A stretch of 38,698 nt of DNA from Prevotellaceae bacterium (GCA_031269545.1 JAISYZ010000090.1:1-38698); one strand, 5' to 3'. Numbered from the stretch's first letter, positions 1 to 9,624 are shown. Notes: generated by a model not told the origin, from the letters alone. Translations and numbers: made by a program.

Positions 1-1
1 A

Positions 2-967
2 ATGGATAATGATACACAAATATTGAATATTGGGAACACTATAGAAATACATTATTGTTTCAACGATAAAACACATTCTATGGATGCGCTTGTATTAAAC
101 AAGTGCAATTATGAAGCACTCAATATAATCAAAGAAGTAAGTCGCTTATTACAAGTCGAAATTATTATTGAAACCGAGCCATTTGGCGGAGGAGGTTTAA
201 AAGCGTGGTTTAAAATTCTTACCAAACAAGAGAAAAAGAAAGCAGTCATTCTTACAGCAGTTGTATCTTCTTTATGTACAACACTTTTAGTTACACCTGT
301 TGCAAAAATTACCGAAACCGTTATCGAACACATTTTTGAAGATAAAGAACTGAAAGAATTAGAAAAAGATAAACTGAAATTAGAAATTGAGAAGTTAAAG
401 CAGGAAATAAATCAAAATGCCATAAACATAGAAAACAATGTTGCTATTCGTAAAAGAAAGTCGAATTTTTACGAAACACTTGAGAAATATTCCAAAGTAA
501 ATCAAGTGCAATTTGTTTTAACAGACGAAACAAGACAAACAACTTATAATAACCAAACAATACCCAAGAGTGATTTTGGCAAATTTATTTTGGCTTCTGA
601 TGATTTGGAACCATTAGAAATTGAAAAAGCAATTATTGAGATTATTTCACCTGTGTTAAAGAAAGGAACTTATAAATGGCGAGGTATTTATAATGGTGAA
701 CCAATAGAATTTAGTATGCTTTCAAATGAATTTAAAACGAAAATTCAAGACGGCATTATTGAGTTTAAAAATGGATTTTCTATAAATTCAGCACTTACAA
801 TCAAAAGAAAAATTGATAATGAAGGAAATGTTAAATATGTCGGATATAATGTTTCGAGAGTGAATAATTATTTTCTCAATGACAATCCCATAGAAACAGA
901 AGAAGGGAAACGACATAGAAAACAAAAAGAAGCAGAAAAAATGCAATTAAATTTGTTTGATGAATAA
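2..967 (+). CDS. Hypothetical membrane-anchored coiled-coil protein
   Basis: I do not recognise a named family with certainty. The 321-residue product has an N-terminal domain (about 1-75) ending in a glycine-rich GGGGLKAWF stretch. One hydrophobic segment follows at about 78-103 (AVILTAVVSSLCTTLLV), then a charged Lys/Glu coiled coil at about 110-150 and a soluble C-terminal domain (about 150-321) starting RKRKSNFYETL. This layout (small sensor-like domain, membrane anchor, coiled coil, soluble tail) resembles accessory proteins of variable islands, but function is not visible. The ATG at base 2 is at the window edge, so the real start could lie upstream. Its TAA is followed without a gap by the remnant of a radical SAM gene in the same frame, which suggests it arrived by an insertion or deletion that destroyed that gene's 5' half. 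Confidence 0.7.
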   Translation: MDNDTQILNIGNTIEIHYCFNDKTHSMDALVLNKCNYEALNIIKEVSRLLQVEIIIETEPFGGGGLKAWFKILTKQEKKKAVILTAVVSSLCTTLLVTPVAKITETVIEHIFEDKELKELEKDKLKLEIEKLKQEINQNAINIENNVAIRKRKSNFYETLEKYSKVNQVQFVLTDETRQTTYNNQTIPKSDFGKFILASDDLEPLEIEKAIIEIISPVLKKGTYKWRGIYNGEPIEFSMLSNEFKTKIQDGIIEFKNGFSINSALTIKRKIDNEGNVKYVGYNVSRVNNYFLNDNPIETEEGKRHRKQKEAEKMQLNLFDE

Positions 968-1813
968 GAAAAACACTTCCACCCCACGCCCCGACAGCGT
1001 TATGTTGATTTTAATCAGGGCGTTGATGCACGGTTATTTACCGAAGAAAAAGTACAGTTGCTTTCAAAAATCAATGTGCGCCCCTTGCGCATTGCTTTTG
1101 ACGATATGAAAACCCAGCCCGAATATGAAAAAGCAATCCGAATGAGTGCCGCCGCAGGTATGCGCGACTTTTCAAATTATCTTTTGTACAACTTTCGCGA
1201 CAAACCCATTGACTTATACAATCGTTTGAAAATCAATGTAGATTTGTGTGAAGATTTAAGCATTAGCATTTACTCTTTCCCTATGAAGTACCACCCCATA
1301 ATCAAACAGGCGGGCGATGATATAGATTTTTCGCACAACCGCGACTTTATCGGCGAACATTGGAACAGAAAGTATATCCGTGCAGTTCAGGCAATTCTAA
1401 ACAGCACCAAAGGCAAAATTGGGCGCGGCAAAACCTTTTTTTACAAAGCGTTTGGCGAAACAGAAGACAAATTTTTTGAGTTGTTAGAAATGCCGGAATC
1501 ATTTATTTTGTATCGTTATTTCTTTGAATCATTGGGCGATACCTACCACCATTCAACTGATAATTGGCAGGAATGTTACAAAGATTGTATGCAAACTTTG
1601 AACGATACCGAAAAGGCAAAAGTAGTTCAGGCAATACACGCAAACGACTTTTCGGAAACTGTGAAATGCAGTTTTACCAACCCTAAAAGTCGCAAATTGA
1701 TTGAGTTTTACACCAATTATCGAAACGAAATTGTAAAAGAAGGTACAGACCTTTTCAAACTCAAACAGGAATACGATAAAAATCCAACCATTGCATTGAA
1801 ACGAAAAAGATAA
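968..1813 (+). pseudogene. Radical SAM protein, C-terminal remnant
   Basis: The frame is open from the codon after the preceding TAA, reading EKHFHPTPRQRYVDFNQG, VDARLFTEEKVQLLSKI and then RPLRIAFDD. This resembles the second half of a radical SAM domain and its C-terminal extension. The only visible start would be TTG at 1058, which falls inside that conserved stretch and so is unlikely to be natural. The N-terminal half, which should carry the CxxxCxxC iron-sulfur cluster motif, is absent, so radical SAM chemistry is not possible. The remaining frame (about 281 codons) has no internal stop or frameshift, which suggests recent truncation. The family assignment is from recalled sequence patterns; the truncation follows from the missing cluster motif and the abrupt junction at 967/968. 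Confidence 0.7.
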
Positions 1814-2017
1814 ATTTTCAATTTCCCCATTTCCCAACATTTGCAATTAAGCGAGCAAAATGATTGCTTGCAGACATTTTCGAGCGCCGCCGATATGCTC
1901 CGAAGGAAAAAACAAGCAGACACGCTCGCTGTGAGTATCAAACGGAACGCAGCGGAGGTGTGGAGATTTCTCGACATGCTCTAAATTAAAAACAAATCAA
2001 CAACTAATCATTACCAA
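1814..2017. other. Intergenic region between convergent genes
   Basis: No gene is apparent. The stretch 1860-1980 is richer in GC than its surroundings and carries short self-complementary pieces (for example GCTTGCAGAC near a later AAGCAGAC, and CTCGACATGCTC). It may be decayed accessory DNA belonging to the left-edge junction. The 3' ends of the radical SAM remnant (+) and the glycogen gene (-) face each other here. Confidence 0.4.
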
Positions 2018-5000
2018 TTAAATCCACTTTATTAAATTAAAATCCTGACGGTGCGGCAATAGTGGATTTTTTGGGAATACTCTGTATCCCGACATGTAAA
2101 TTCCGGGCATGTCCATTTCTATTTTTGTTCTGTACGTTACCACGTTGCCTTCCGAATTTGCAATTTTAAATTCCTGCGTTCTGCAAACAGTTATTTTATT
2201 GTTTTTGTTTTCGGCAAAAACTATTTCGATACCTACATCTTCGGGCTTCAGCAATCCAATGTTGAGTATTATTTCCAAATCATATTTTCTGCCAAGCGCT
2301 ATTGTTTCCTTTGCAGTGTCGAGCCTGTCAGCCGATACTATTTTAATATTATCCCATTCGCGGGTTACATTTCGTTTCCATTCGGCAATGTATTTTGCTT
2401 TTTCGTAATCGTTTTTTACGAGTGTGGCATGGCGTTTAGCCAGTTTGTCGTAGAAACATTCTTCGTAGTCGAGAAGCATTCTGTTTGTGGTAAAGTTTGA
2501 TGCAACATGGGCTATGGAGTTTTTAATATATTTTATCCATTCTGTCGGGATATTTTTTTTGTTTCGATTATAATAGAGCGGAGCGATTTCGTTTTCGATT
2601 GTATTATAAATTATTTCCGAATCAATTTCATCCTGAAAGTCCTGATTTTCGTATGTTCGCTGCATAGGCAGGCACCAGCCGGCATCGTCTCTGTAACCTT
2701 CGACCCACCAACCGTCGAGAACGCTGAAATGCATCACTCCGTTCAGCACGGCTTTTTCGCCGCTTGTTCCCGATGCTTCCAGCGGACGAGTTGGTGTATT
2801 GAGCCATATATCAACTCCCTGCACCATGCGCCGCGCGAGTTCCATATCGTAGTTGTCGAGAAAAATGATCTTTCCCATGAATTGCGGAAGTTTTGAATAT
2901 TCGACAATCATTCGTATCAAATCCTGTCCTGCTTTGTCGGCTGGATGCGCCTTCCCTGCAAACAGAAATTGAACGGGATATTCGATGTCGTTTACAATTT
3001 GATTTAGCCGTTCGATATTTTTGAACAGTAAATGCGCCCGTTTGTAGGTTGCAAAACGTCGTGCAAAACCTATTGTAAGTTTGTCCGAACTTAATGTTTG
3101 CGATATTTTTATTACCTGCTGCGGTGTGAAGTGTACAATATTTTCTTTGCTCGATACTCGCGTACGTATGTGATCTATAAGGTTTACCTTCAATGCTTTT
3201 CTTATTGTCCATATTATTTCATCGTCAACGTTATATATTTTTTCAAAGCATTTTTTATCGTAATTATGCGAGCGAAAATCTTCGCCGAACTCTCTGTTAA
3301 AAACTTCTTTCCATTGCGGAGCAGCCCATGTTGGCAAATGGACGCCGTTTGTTACCGAACTTATGTGCAGTTCTTCGGGCATATATCCAGACCATATATT
3401 TTGCATGATTTCGCGACTGACTTTGCCGTGCAGCCAGCTTACTCCGTTTATTTCCTGTGAGAGATTGGCTGCAAGTACGCTCATCGAGAATTTTTCGTTT
3501 TGATTTTCCGGATTATTTCTGCCAAGTCCTATAAGGTATTTCCATGATATTTTGAAACGTTCGGGATAATGCGAAATATATTTTCTCAAAAGATTTTCTT
3601 CAAAGGCATCATGTCCTGCGGGTACAGGCGTGTGGGTTGTAAACAGCGATGATGAACGTGTGATTTCCAAAGCCTCGTCGAAAGTCAGTTTTTCGACTTC
3701 AACAAACTGTCGGATACGTTCAAAACCGATGAATGCTGCATGTCCTTCGTTGCAATGATAAACATCGGCTTGAACACCTAACCTGTTCAGCAGTCTGATT
3801 CCTCCGACACCGAGAATTATTTCCTGTTTCAATCGGTTTTCCCAATCACCGCCATACAGTTGATGAGTGATTGAACGATCTTCGGGTAGATTATCTTCAA
3901 AGTCGGTGTCGAGCAAATATAAATCAGTGCGACCGACTTCGACTTTCCACGTACGTGCATAAACTGTTCGCCCGGGAAAGGCAACGCTTACCGTAAGCCA
4001 GTGTCCTGCGCTGTCGCGTACGGGAGTAACAGGAATTTTGGTAAAATCCTGGGCTTCGTATTCGGCTACCTGTTCGCCCGATGCCGAAATTTTTTGTGTA
4101 AAATATCCGTAACGATACAAAAAACCAACTGCTGTAATCGGAACGCCTTTGTCGCTGGCTTCTTTCAAATAATCGCCGGCAAGTATTCCAAGTCCGCCGG
4201 AATATATTTTTAATGATGCCTGCAAACCGTATTCCATACAAAAATATGCAATCTGCAACTTTTTTATCGACTTCTTTTCTTCCATGTATTCTTTGAAGCG
4301 TTTATGTACGGTATTAAGTTTTTTTACAAATTCTTCGTCGCTTTCCAGTTCCTGATAACGTTTTGATGATATTGTATTTATCAACGCTATGGGATTTCTG
4401 TTGGTTTTTGTAAAAGTATCCTTATCTATATATTTAAACAGTTCGATAGATTCCTGATCCCAGCACCACCACAAGTTTTTTGAAATTTCGGACAATGCTG
4501 AGAGTGTATTTGGAATTTTAGGCTGAACAATTACATCTGTCCATATTGGCTGCTCAACAATAGTGTGCTGCACGTATGCAGATGTATCTTCTTCGTATGG
4601 CGATACCGTAATCGTTTCTTTACGCAGCGTTGCTTTTTCAAGCGTTATTCTGTATGCCTGTAAATAATATGTTATAAAATTGTCCCAAAGGGCTATCGAC
4701 GAAAGTTCATCGGCATTTTGTTTGAGTTTTTCTATGTCTTTTTTGTTAAGTTTTGAGAATGATATTATTTTCTTTTCTATGAAATCTGGTACTTCGCTGT
4801 TGTTTGTGTCATTGCGTTCGATAATTTCTATTGCCGAATGATCTTTTTGATGTTCCGTTATTATTCTGTTTCCTATGCCTGTGATAGATGTCGTTATAGT
4901 TGGAACTTTGAAAGCCAGACTTTCGAGAACATTGTATCCCCATGGTTGATAATACGATGGAAATACAGTCAAATCAAGCGACATCAACAAATTGTAATAC

Positions 5001-6259
5001 GGAAGATTGAAAATTCCATCGTTTCCGTTGAGATAGGATGGTACAAATATGATTTTAACTTTATCGTTTTTTGTATTTTCGAGTTCGGCGGTTTTTACTG
5101 CCTGCAATATTGCATCGTAGTCGGGATCTATCAAATAATGCGTAGTGTATTTGTTTGTAAGTTGAATATCGTTGCTGTTGTTGGCGATATTTTGCATCAG
5201 TTCTTTGCTTTGTCCGTGATGCGCCGAAGGAACAAAAAGAAAAGCGATTATCTGTTTTGAAAGATCTTTGTTTTTATTAAGTTTGCCGAGCGCTTCTATG
5301 AAAACGTCTATTCCCTTGTTTCTAAATTCGTATCGTCCGCTTAATCCTATAAACATTGCGCTGTCCGAAATTTTATCATTTATTATTATTTCGGCAACAT
5401 GACGAAGTTTTTTTCTTCCTTCTTCATATTTTTTTTCAAATTCTTTGCCTGTCGGCACAAATGTTTTTTCAAATCCGTTTGGAGTTATTACATCTGCATC
5501 TTTACCAAGAAAATATTTACTTTCGTTTGCAATGATATTACTTATTGTTGTAAAGCAGTCGGCTTGAAGCGCAGCATTTTTTTCGAGCGAATGTTTTGCA
5601 ACAACATCAAGTTCCGCCGCTTTTGCATCTGCATTATATTTACTTGTGTTGCTGTACAGTGGAAGTCCATGAAAGGCTATCGAACGACCAAGCACTGTTG
5701 CATGACTTGTGAATATGCAGGCTATTTGAGGAGTTTTCTGTTTGAGATACAAAAGTCCTGCGCCTGTCATCCATTCGTGAAAGTGAGCAATTACTTTGTT
5801 TCGAGGCGAGAGATAAAATTTTGAATAATGTTCTATCACTTTTCCTGCCGCATAACCAAACAGAGCAGGTTCGATATAATCCCATTGTCCACTTATCGAA
5901 TCGAGTTTATATTGTTCCCAAAGATCTTTGAAAATTTGATCTTTCTGTTCAAACAGATTTGTAAAATCAACAAGAATCGCAACAGGTTTTCCTTCTATAT
6001 TCCAGCGACCTGTCCGTACGCGCAATCCATCTTGAATTGCTTTCAGTTTCCATACTCTCAGCAGTTGCGGATCTTCGATAAATGACATGTTGTCGTCTTC
6101 GCGAATAATATCGGGACCTATTAATATATGACCTTTAACTTCTTTGTCAAGTTGTAAAATTTTTGTCGATATTGCGGTATATATTCCGCCTATTTTGTTG
6201 CATACTTCCCAACTGACCTCGAATAAGTAATCTGTGTTTTGTTCTTTTTTACCTTTCAT
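2018..6259 (-). CDS. Glycogen synthase (GT3)-alpha-glucan phosphorylase (GT35) fusion
   Basis: The 1413-residue protein combines two opposing glycogen enzymes. Residues 1 to about 550 are a GT3 (eukaryote-type) glycogen synthase: it starts with FEVSWEVCNKIGGIYTAIST and has the PSYYQPWGYNVLE segment near 434-446. From about 565 a DUF3417-type phosphorylase N-domain begins (NTLSALSEISKNLWWCWD), followed by the GT35 core (IAYFCMEYGL, SGGLGILAGDYLKEASD). The pyridoxal-phosphate lysine lies in EASGTSGEKA (K1169). A C-terminal tail follows. The phosphorylase releases glucose-1-phosphate; the synthase would extend alpha-1,4-glucan. The first Glu of the GT3 E-x7-E motif is Gln (Q438; second Glu E446), which may weaken synthase activity. 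ATG at 6259 gives the expected N-terminus. A TACCTTTG -7 box lies at 6300-6307. No other glycogen genes adjoin it. Confidence 0.93.
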   Translation of the reverse strand: MKGKKEQNTDYLFEVSWEVCNKIGGIYTAISTKILQLDKEVKGHILIGPDIIREDDNMSFIEDPQLLRVWKLKAIQDGLRVRTGRWNIEGKPVAILVDFTNLFEQKDQIFKDLWEQYKLDSISGQWDYIEPALFGYAAGKVIEHYSKFYLSPRNKVIAHFHEWMTGAGLLYLKQKTPQIACIFTSHATVLGRSIAFHGLPLYSNTSKYNADAKAAELDVVAKHSLEKNAALQADCFTTISNIIANESKYFLGKDADVITPNGFEKTFVPTGKEFEKKYEEGRKKLRHVAEIIINDKISDSAMFIGLSGRYEFRNKGIDVFIEALGKLNKNKDLSKQIIAFLFVPSAHHGQSKELMQNIANNSNDIQLTNKYTTHYLIDPDYDAILQAVKTAELENTKNDKVKIIFVPSYLNGNDGIFNLPYYNLLMSLDLTVFPSYYQPWGYNVLESLAFKVPTITTSITGIGNRIITEHQKDHSAIEIIERNDTNNSEVPDFIEKKIISFSKLNKKDIEKLKQNADELSSIALWDNFITYYLQAYRITLEKATLRKETITVSPYEEDTSAYVQHTIVEQPIWTDVIVQPKIPNTLSALSEISKNLWWCWDQESIELFKYIDKDTFTKTNRNPIALINTISSKRYQELESDEEFVKKLNTVHKRFKEYMEEKKSIKKLQIAYFCMEYGLQASLKIYSGGLGILAGDYLKEASDKGVPITAVGFLYRYGYFTQKISASGEQVAEYEAQDFTKIPVTPVRDSAGHWLTVSVAFPGRTVYARTWKVEVGRTDLYLLDTDFEDNLPEDRSITHQLYGGDWENRLKQEIILGVGGIRLLNRLGVQADVYHCNEGHAAFIGFERIRQFVEVEKLTFDEALEITRSSSLFTTHTPVPAGHDAFEENLLRKYISHYPERFKISWKYLIGLGRNNPENQNEKFSMSVLAANLSQEINGVSWLHGKVSREIMQNIWSGYMPEELHISSVTNGVHLPTWAAPQWKEVFNREFGEDFRSHNYDKKCFEKIYNVDDEIIWTIRKALKVNLIDHIRTRVSSKENIVHFTPQQVIKISQTLSSDKLTIGFARRFATYKRAHLLFKNIERLNQIVNDIEYPVQFLFAGKAHPADKAGQDLIRMIVEYSKLPQFMGKIIFLDNYDMELARRMVQGVDIWLNTPTRPLEASGTSGEKAVLNGVMHFSVLDGWWVEGYRDDAGWCLPMQRTYENQDFQDEIDSEIIYNTIENEIAPLYYNRNKKNIPTEWIKYIKNSIAHVASNFTTNRMLLDYEECFYDKLAKRHATLVKNDYEKAKYIAEWKRNVTREWDNIKIVSADRLDTAKETIALGRKYDLEIILNIGLLKPEDVGIEIVFAENKNNKITVCRTQEFKIANSEGNVVTYRTKIEMDMPGIYMSGYRVFPKNPLLPHRQDFNLIKWI

Positions 6260-6299
6260 TTTTTAAGTTGTTTTATCAAAAAATCAAAAAATTAAGCGA

Positions 6300-6307
6300 C
6301 AAAGGTA
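6300..6307 (-). promoter_or_regulatory. Probable -7 box for the glycogen gene
   Basis: On the minus strand this reads TACCTTTG, matching the Bacteroidota -7 consensus TAnnTTTG, about 41 bases before the glycogen gene start. I see no clear TTTG -33 element at the usual spacing; that position falls inside the transposase scrap at 6302-6499, so the upstream half of the promoter may have been replaced. Confidence 0.4.
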
Positions 6308-6499
6308 ATAAAAAATGTCCATTACCCTCGTTTAGTTGAATTTTATGACGATAAAAACGCCGAATTACTTGTTTTTCTGACAAATAATTTTGAAGTATCA
6401 GCGATAGAGTCGGCTTTTATCAAATCCAATACGTCAAACGAATTTACAGAGTTATTTTCGATACTGTTTGTTGCTTCGCAATATCAACATACTTGTTAA
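6302..6499 (+). pseudogene. IS4-type transposase fragment
   Basis: In frame from 6302 the translation includes RLVEFYDDKNAELLVFLTNN followed by FEVSAIE, which resembles the segment before the last catalytic residue in IS4-type DDE transposases (pattern EFYDxxx..xFLTNNFxxSA). After SAIE the similarity is lost and the frame ends at TAA 6497-6499. Neither the DDE triad nor terminal repeats are complete, so this is a dead scrap. It lies between the divergently transcribed glycogen gene and mce operon. Confidence 0.6.
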
Positions 6500-6734
6500 C
6501 TGTTATTTAGAGATTTTTATACACTACAAAAGAGCGTAAACTTTTTCTGTATTGTGTCATTTTTTCCACTGTCCTGTGTCAACCTGTAGCAGGACAAGAC
6601 ATGATTTTCTCAAAAAAAATATTAAAGAAGCCATTTCTATCCGAAACTGCATGACAGACAACGATTTTTTAACTGTGTGATTTCTTTCCCTATAACTGTA
6701 TCATTTATTAAATTAAAATTTTTATATCAAATAT
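6500..6734. other. Non-coding gap with a small hairpin
   Basis: No coding signal was found. A 7-base inverted repeat, TGTCCTG (6570-6576) and CAGGACA (6590-6596), could form a hairpin with a 13-base loop. It has no U-run and is of unknown role. The rest is AT-rich sequence upstream of the mce promoter. Confidence 0.4.
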
Positions 6735-6767
6735 TTTGGTAAATATATTATTAAATATCTATCTTTG
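6735..6767 (+). promoter_or_regulatory. Promoter of the mce-mmd operon
   Basis: TTTG (-33, 6735-6738) and TATCTTTG (-7, 6760-6767) are separated by about 21 bases, matching the Bacteroidota housekeeping promoter pattern. Transcription would start near 6774 and give a leader of about 35 bases before the mce ATG. Confidence 0.7.
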
Positions 6768-6808
6768 CGGAATATTTTCATAAATTTTAATTAAAAAATC
6801 AGAATAAA

Positions 6809-7228
6809 ATGAATATTTCACACATCGAACATCTTGGAATTGCTGTAAAATCATTAGAACAGGCTATTCCTTACTATGAACAGATTTTAGGTTTGAAATG
6901 CTATGCAATCGAAGAAGTAGCAGACCAAAAAGTAAAAACGGCATTTTTCAAAGCAGGGCAAACAAAAATAGAATTACTTGAACCTACAGGTCCCGAAAGC
7001 ACAATTGCCAAATTCATCGAAAAACGTGGCGAAGGCATTCATCATATTGCTTTTGCTGTTGACAACTTGCAAAAATCGCTTGACGAAGTTGCAGAAAAAG
7101 GCGTACAACTTATCGACAAGGCTCCGCGCGGAGGTGCCGAAGGTTTGGAAATTGCTTTTTTGCATCCTAAATCTACAATCGGCGTTCTTACCGAACTTTG
7201 CCAAGATCCCAAAAACAATGCAGAATAA
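6809..7228 (+). CDS. mce: Methylmalonyl-CoA epimerase
   Basis: The 139-residue protein belongs to the glyoxalase/VOC fold and interconverts (R)- and (S)-methylmalonyl-CoA in the succinate-propionate pathway. Two beta-alpha-beta modules are visible: residues 4-58 ([16 protein letters not shown]) and 74-132 ([17 protein letters not shown]). Likely metal ligands are H8, E55, H79 and E129. Length is typical for the family. It is the first gene after a good promoter and lies 44 bases before the decarboxylase alpha subunit, the standard arrangement in Bacteroidota that make propionate. Confidence 0.95.
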   Translation: MNISHIEHLGIAVKSLEQAIPYYEQILGLKCYAIEEVADQKVKTAFFKAGQTKIELLEPTGPESTIAKFIEKRGEGIHHIAFAVDNLQKSLDEVAEKGVQLIDKAPRGGAEGLEIAFLHPKSTIGVLTELCQDPKNNAE

Positions 7229-7272
7229 AAAATTCACATAAAGATAAAAACAATAAAAAAGAAAAAACAGAT

Positions 7273-8826
7273 ATGAGTAATCAATTAGAAAAAGTTAAAG
7301 AGTTGATAGAACTGCGTGAGAAATCGCGACTTGGCGGCGGACAAAAACGTATCGACTCGCAGCATCAAAAAGGAAAATATACAGCACGCGAACGTATTGC
7401 AATGTTACTCGACGAAAGCAGTTTCGAAGAATTTGACATGTTCGTCCAGCATCGTTGCGTAAACTTCGGCATAGATAAAGAACATTTTCTTGGAGACGGC
7501 GTTGTTACAGGTTATGGTACAATAGGCGGACGGTTAGTTTATGTTTATGCTCAAGATTTTACAGTCTTTGGCGGTTCGCTTTCCGAAACTCTTGCATTAA
7601 AAATTTGCAAAGTAATGGATCAGGCAATGAAAATGGGCGCTCCCGTTATCGGACTTAACGACTCAGGCGGCGCTCGTATTCAGGAAGGTATAAATGCACT
7701 TGCAGGTTATGCCGAAATATTTCAACGCAATATTTTGGCATCGGGCGTTATTCCTCAAATATCAGGAATTTTCGGACCCTGCGCAGGAGGCGCTGTTTAT
7801 TCTCCCGCTCTTACAGATTTCACGATTATGACAAAAGGAACAAGTTACATGTTTCTTACCGGACCGAAAGTCGTAAAAACAGTTACGGGTGAAGATGTTA
7901 CTCAGGAACAGCTTGGAGGAGCAAGCATACATACTACAAAATCGGGCGTTGCTCACTTTGCTGTTGACAGCGAAGAAGACGGAATTGAACTTATCAAAAA
8001 ACTTTTAAGTTTCCTTCCTCAAAACAATATGGAAGAAACGCCGGCAATAGCCTGCGAAGATGCGATTGACAGACTGGAAGATTCGCTTAACGAAATAATT
8101 CCCGACAATCCAAACAAGCCGTACGACATGTACGAAGTCATAGGTGCAATAGTAGATAATGGCGAATTTCTTGATGTACAAAAGAATTTTGCAGCAAACA
8201 TAATTACAGGATTTGCACGTTTCAACGGCGTTTCGGTAGGAATTGTTGCGAATCAGCCTAAAGTTTTGGCAGGCGTACTCGATATTAACGCATCGCGCAA
8301 AGGAGCGCGTTTTGTACGTTTCTGCGATGCTTTTAATATACCTCTGGTTACTTTGGTTGATGTTCCCGGATTTTTACCAGGCACAGGACAGGAATACGGA
8401 GCGGTTATTCTTCACGGCGCAAAACTGCTTTATGCCTATGGAGAAGCAACAGTTCCCAAAATTACGGTTACTTTACGCAAATCGTATGGCGGAGCATATT
8501 GCGTTATGAGTTCAAAACACCTTCGCGGCGACATTAATTATGCGTGGCCTACGGCAGAAATTGCGGTTATGGGACCATCGGGAGCAATCGAAGTATTATT
8601 CAGCAAAGAAGTTAAAGAAGCAGAATACCCCAAAGCGCTCGCAACACAGAAAGAAGACGAATATCGTAAAGCATTTGCAAATCCGTACAATGCAGCACGC
8701 TACGGATATATCGACGACGTTATAGAACCGCGAAACACACGTTTTCGCATAATTCGCGCATTAAAACAGCTTGCAACAAAAAAATTGACAAATCCTCCGA
8801 AAAAACACGATAATTTACCATTGTAA
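7273..8826 (+). CDS. mmdA: Methylmalonyl-CoA decarboxylase alpha subunit (carboxyltransferase)
   Basis: The 517-residue protein transfers the carboxyl group of methylmalonyl-CoA to carrier-bound biotin, giving propionyl-CoA. It belongs to the acyl-CoA carboxyltransferase family. The N-terminal half contains [38 protein letters not shown] and [19 protein letters not shown]; the C-terminal half contains [19 protein letters not shown] and [17 protein letters not shown]. The protein should start at ATG 7273 ([17 protein letters not shown]), which aligns with the family; an upstream in-frame ATG at 7198 would add 25 lysine-rich residues and overlap mce. The downstream OadG-like, biotin-carrier and membrane beta genes favour a sodium-pumping decarboxylase over a propionyl-CoA carboxylase. 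Confidence 0.94.
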   Translation: MSNQLEKVKELIELREKSRLGGGQKRIDSQHQKGKYTARERIAMLLDESSFEEFDMFVQHRCVNFGIDKEHFLGDGVVTGYGTIGGRLVYVYAQDFTVFGGSLSETLALKICKVMDQAMKMGAPVIGLNDSGGARIQEGINALAGYAEIFQRNILASGVIPQISGIFGPCAGGAVYSPALTDFTIMTKGTSYMFLTGPKVVKTVTGEDVTQEQLGGASIHTTKSGVAHFAVDSEEDGIELIKKLLSFLPQNNMEETPAIACEDAIDRLEDSLNEIIPDNPNKPYDMYEVIGAIVDNGEFLDVQKNFAANIITGFARFNGVSVGIVANQPKVLAGVLDINASRKGARFVRFCDAFNIPLVTLVDVPGFLPGTGQEYGAVILHGAKLLYAYGEATVPKITVTLRKSYGGAYCVMSSKHLRGDINYAWPTAEIAVMGPSGAIEVLFSKEVKEAEYPKALATQKEDEYRKAFANPYNAARYGYIDDVIEPRNTRFRIIRALKQLATKKLTNPPKKHDNLPL

Positions 8827-8830
8827 TTTT

Positions 8831-8944
8831 ATGAAGGATTTATTTAAAATAATATTTTTGTTTGCAGGCGTCTTGATTTTTGTTGTTGCATGTTATGAAA
8901 TTATTGATGATGAAAAATACAGAGATAATGAACAGTTTATTTAA
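8831..8944 (+). CDS. Small hypothetical lipoprotein
   Basis: This 37-codon frame starts 4 bases after mmdA. It begins MKDLFKIIFLFAGVLIFVVA and continues into CYEIIDDEKY, so it is a basic start, a hydrophobic stretch and a lipobox-like VVAC with Cys21, followed by a short acidic tail. It may be a tiny lipoprotein or the remains of a longer one. The evidence is signal-like composition and tight spacing only. It begins the three-gene insertion in the decarboxylase operon. Confidence 0.4.
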   Translation: MKDLFKIIFLFAGVLIFVVACYEIIDDEKYRDNEQFI

Positions 8945-8984
8945 CTGTGCTGATTATAATGTTAACAATTAAATATTAAGATAT

Positions 8985-9608
8985 ATGAGAGTAATAATAG
9001 AAATAATAATAATAGTTGCAATAGCATTTTTCTCAACTGCAATAAATGCACAGGAAACTCAAAGAAAGCAGGGTGGTAACTTTGTAATAATAGATACAAC
9101 AGGTAATTTGCCATTAGAACTACCTGACTATTATACAGGTAAAGATATAATATCGGGAGCAGGGTTTTCTTTTAAGAAAATTCTGGAATCTGCTAATTAT
9201 TTAAAAATTGGGAACATAAATAATGTGAAATTTGATATGAATCCTGTTAAATCTACTTACGCAGGGGAAGAACCTTTCAGATATATATGGGCATTGGCCA
9301 GATTCAATGATAAAAACCAGATATACAGTTCTATTAGAGATGTATTAGGTACCACTATCATAAATCAATTTAAACTATCCCATAATTCTGCAACAATTGG
9401 CATTAAATTTATAGTAAATATGGACGGGACAGTTCCCGAAGTAGAATTTCTGCTGTTGAAAAACGCTCTTTTATTTTCAATTTCACCTGAAAAACTTTAT
9501 CAATTAGAATCACTGTTGAAACAAAGAGTAACTTTTACAGTAGACCAAAGAAGTATGCTTGATTTTATAACTGGTGTTAATATATCAGTAACAATTAAAG
9601 ATTTATAG
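8985..9608 (+). CDS. Hypothetical exported protein, paralogue 1
   Basis: The 207-residue product has a Sec signal peptide (IIIIVAIAFFSTAINA, cleavage before QET) and a mature part of about 180 residues with no enzyme motif I can name. The C-terminal third contains IGIKFIVNMDGTVPEVEF and SISPEKLYQLESLLKQRVTF. The next gene has an equivalent block (VVDMDGNIIETLI, SIEPERFVELENKLKKQVKF), so the two are tandem paralogues. The pattern (beta strand, DG turn, beta strand, helix) is faintly like TonB-C-type domains, but I do not claim membership. It lies within the mmd operon where Bacteroidota normally have none. Confidence 0.7.
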   Translation: MRVIIEIIIIVAIAFFSTAINAQETQRKQGGNFVIIDTTGNLPLELPDYYTGKDIISGAGFSFKKILESANYLKIGNINNVKFDMNPVKSTYAGEEPFRYIWALARFNDKNQIYSSIRDVLGTTIINQFKLSHNSATIGIKFIVNMDGTVPEVEFLLLKNALLFSISPEKLYQLESLLKQRVTFTVDQRSMLDFITGVNISVTIKDL

Positions 9609-9624
9609 ATTGAATTTATATAAT

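Noticed and set aside
1814..2017. Small genes in the GC-richer gap between the radical SAM remnant and the glycogen gene
   Set aside because: The frames have no start context, signal or family pattern and overlap the ends of the flanking genes.
7198..7272. Longer start for the decarboxylase alpha subunit
   Set aside because: It overlaps mce and adds 25 Lys/Asn-rich residues without family similarity; ATG 7273 fits the family N-terminus.
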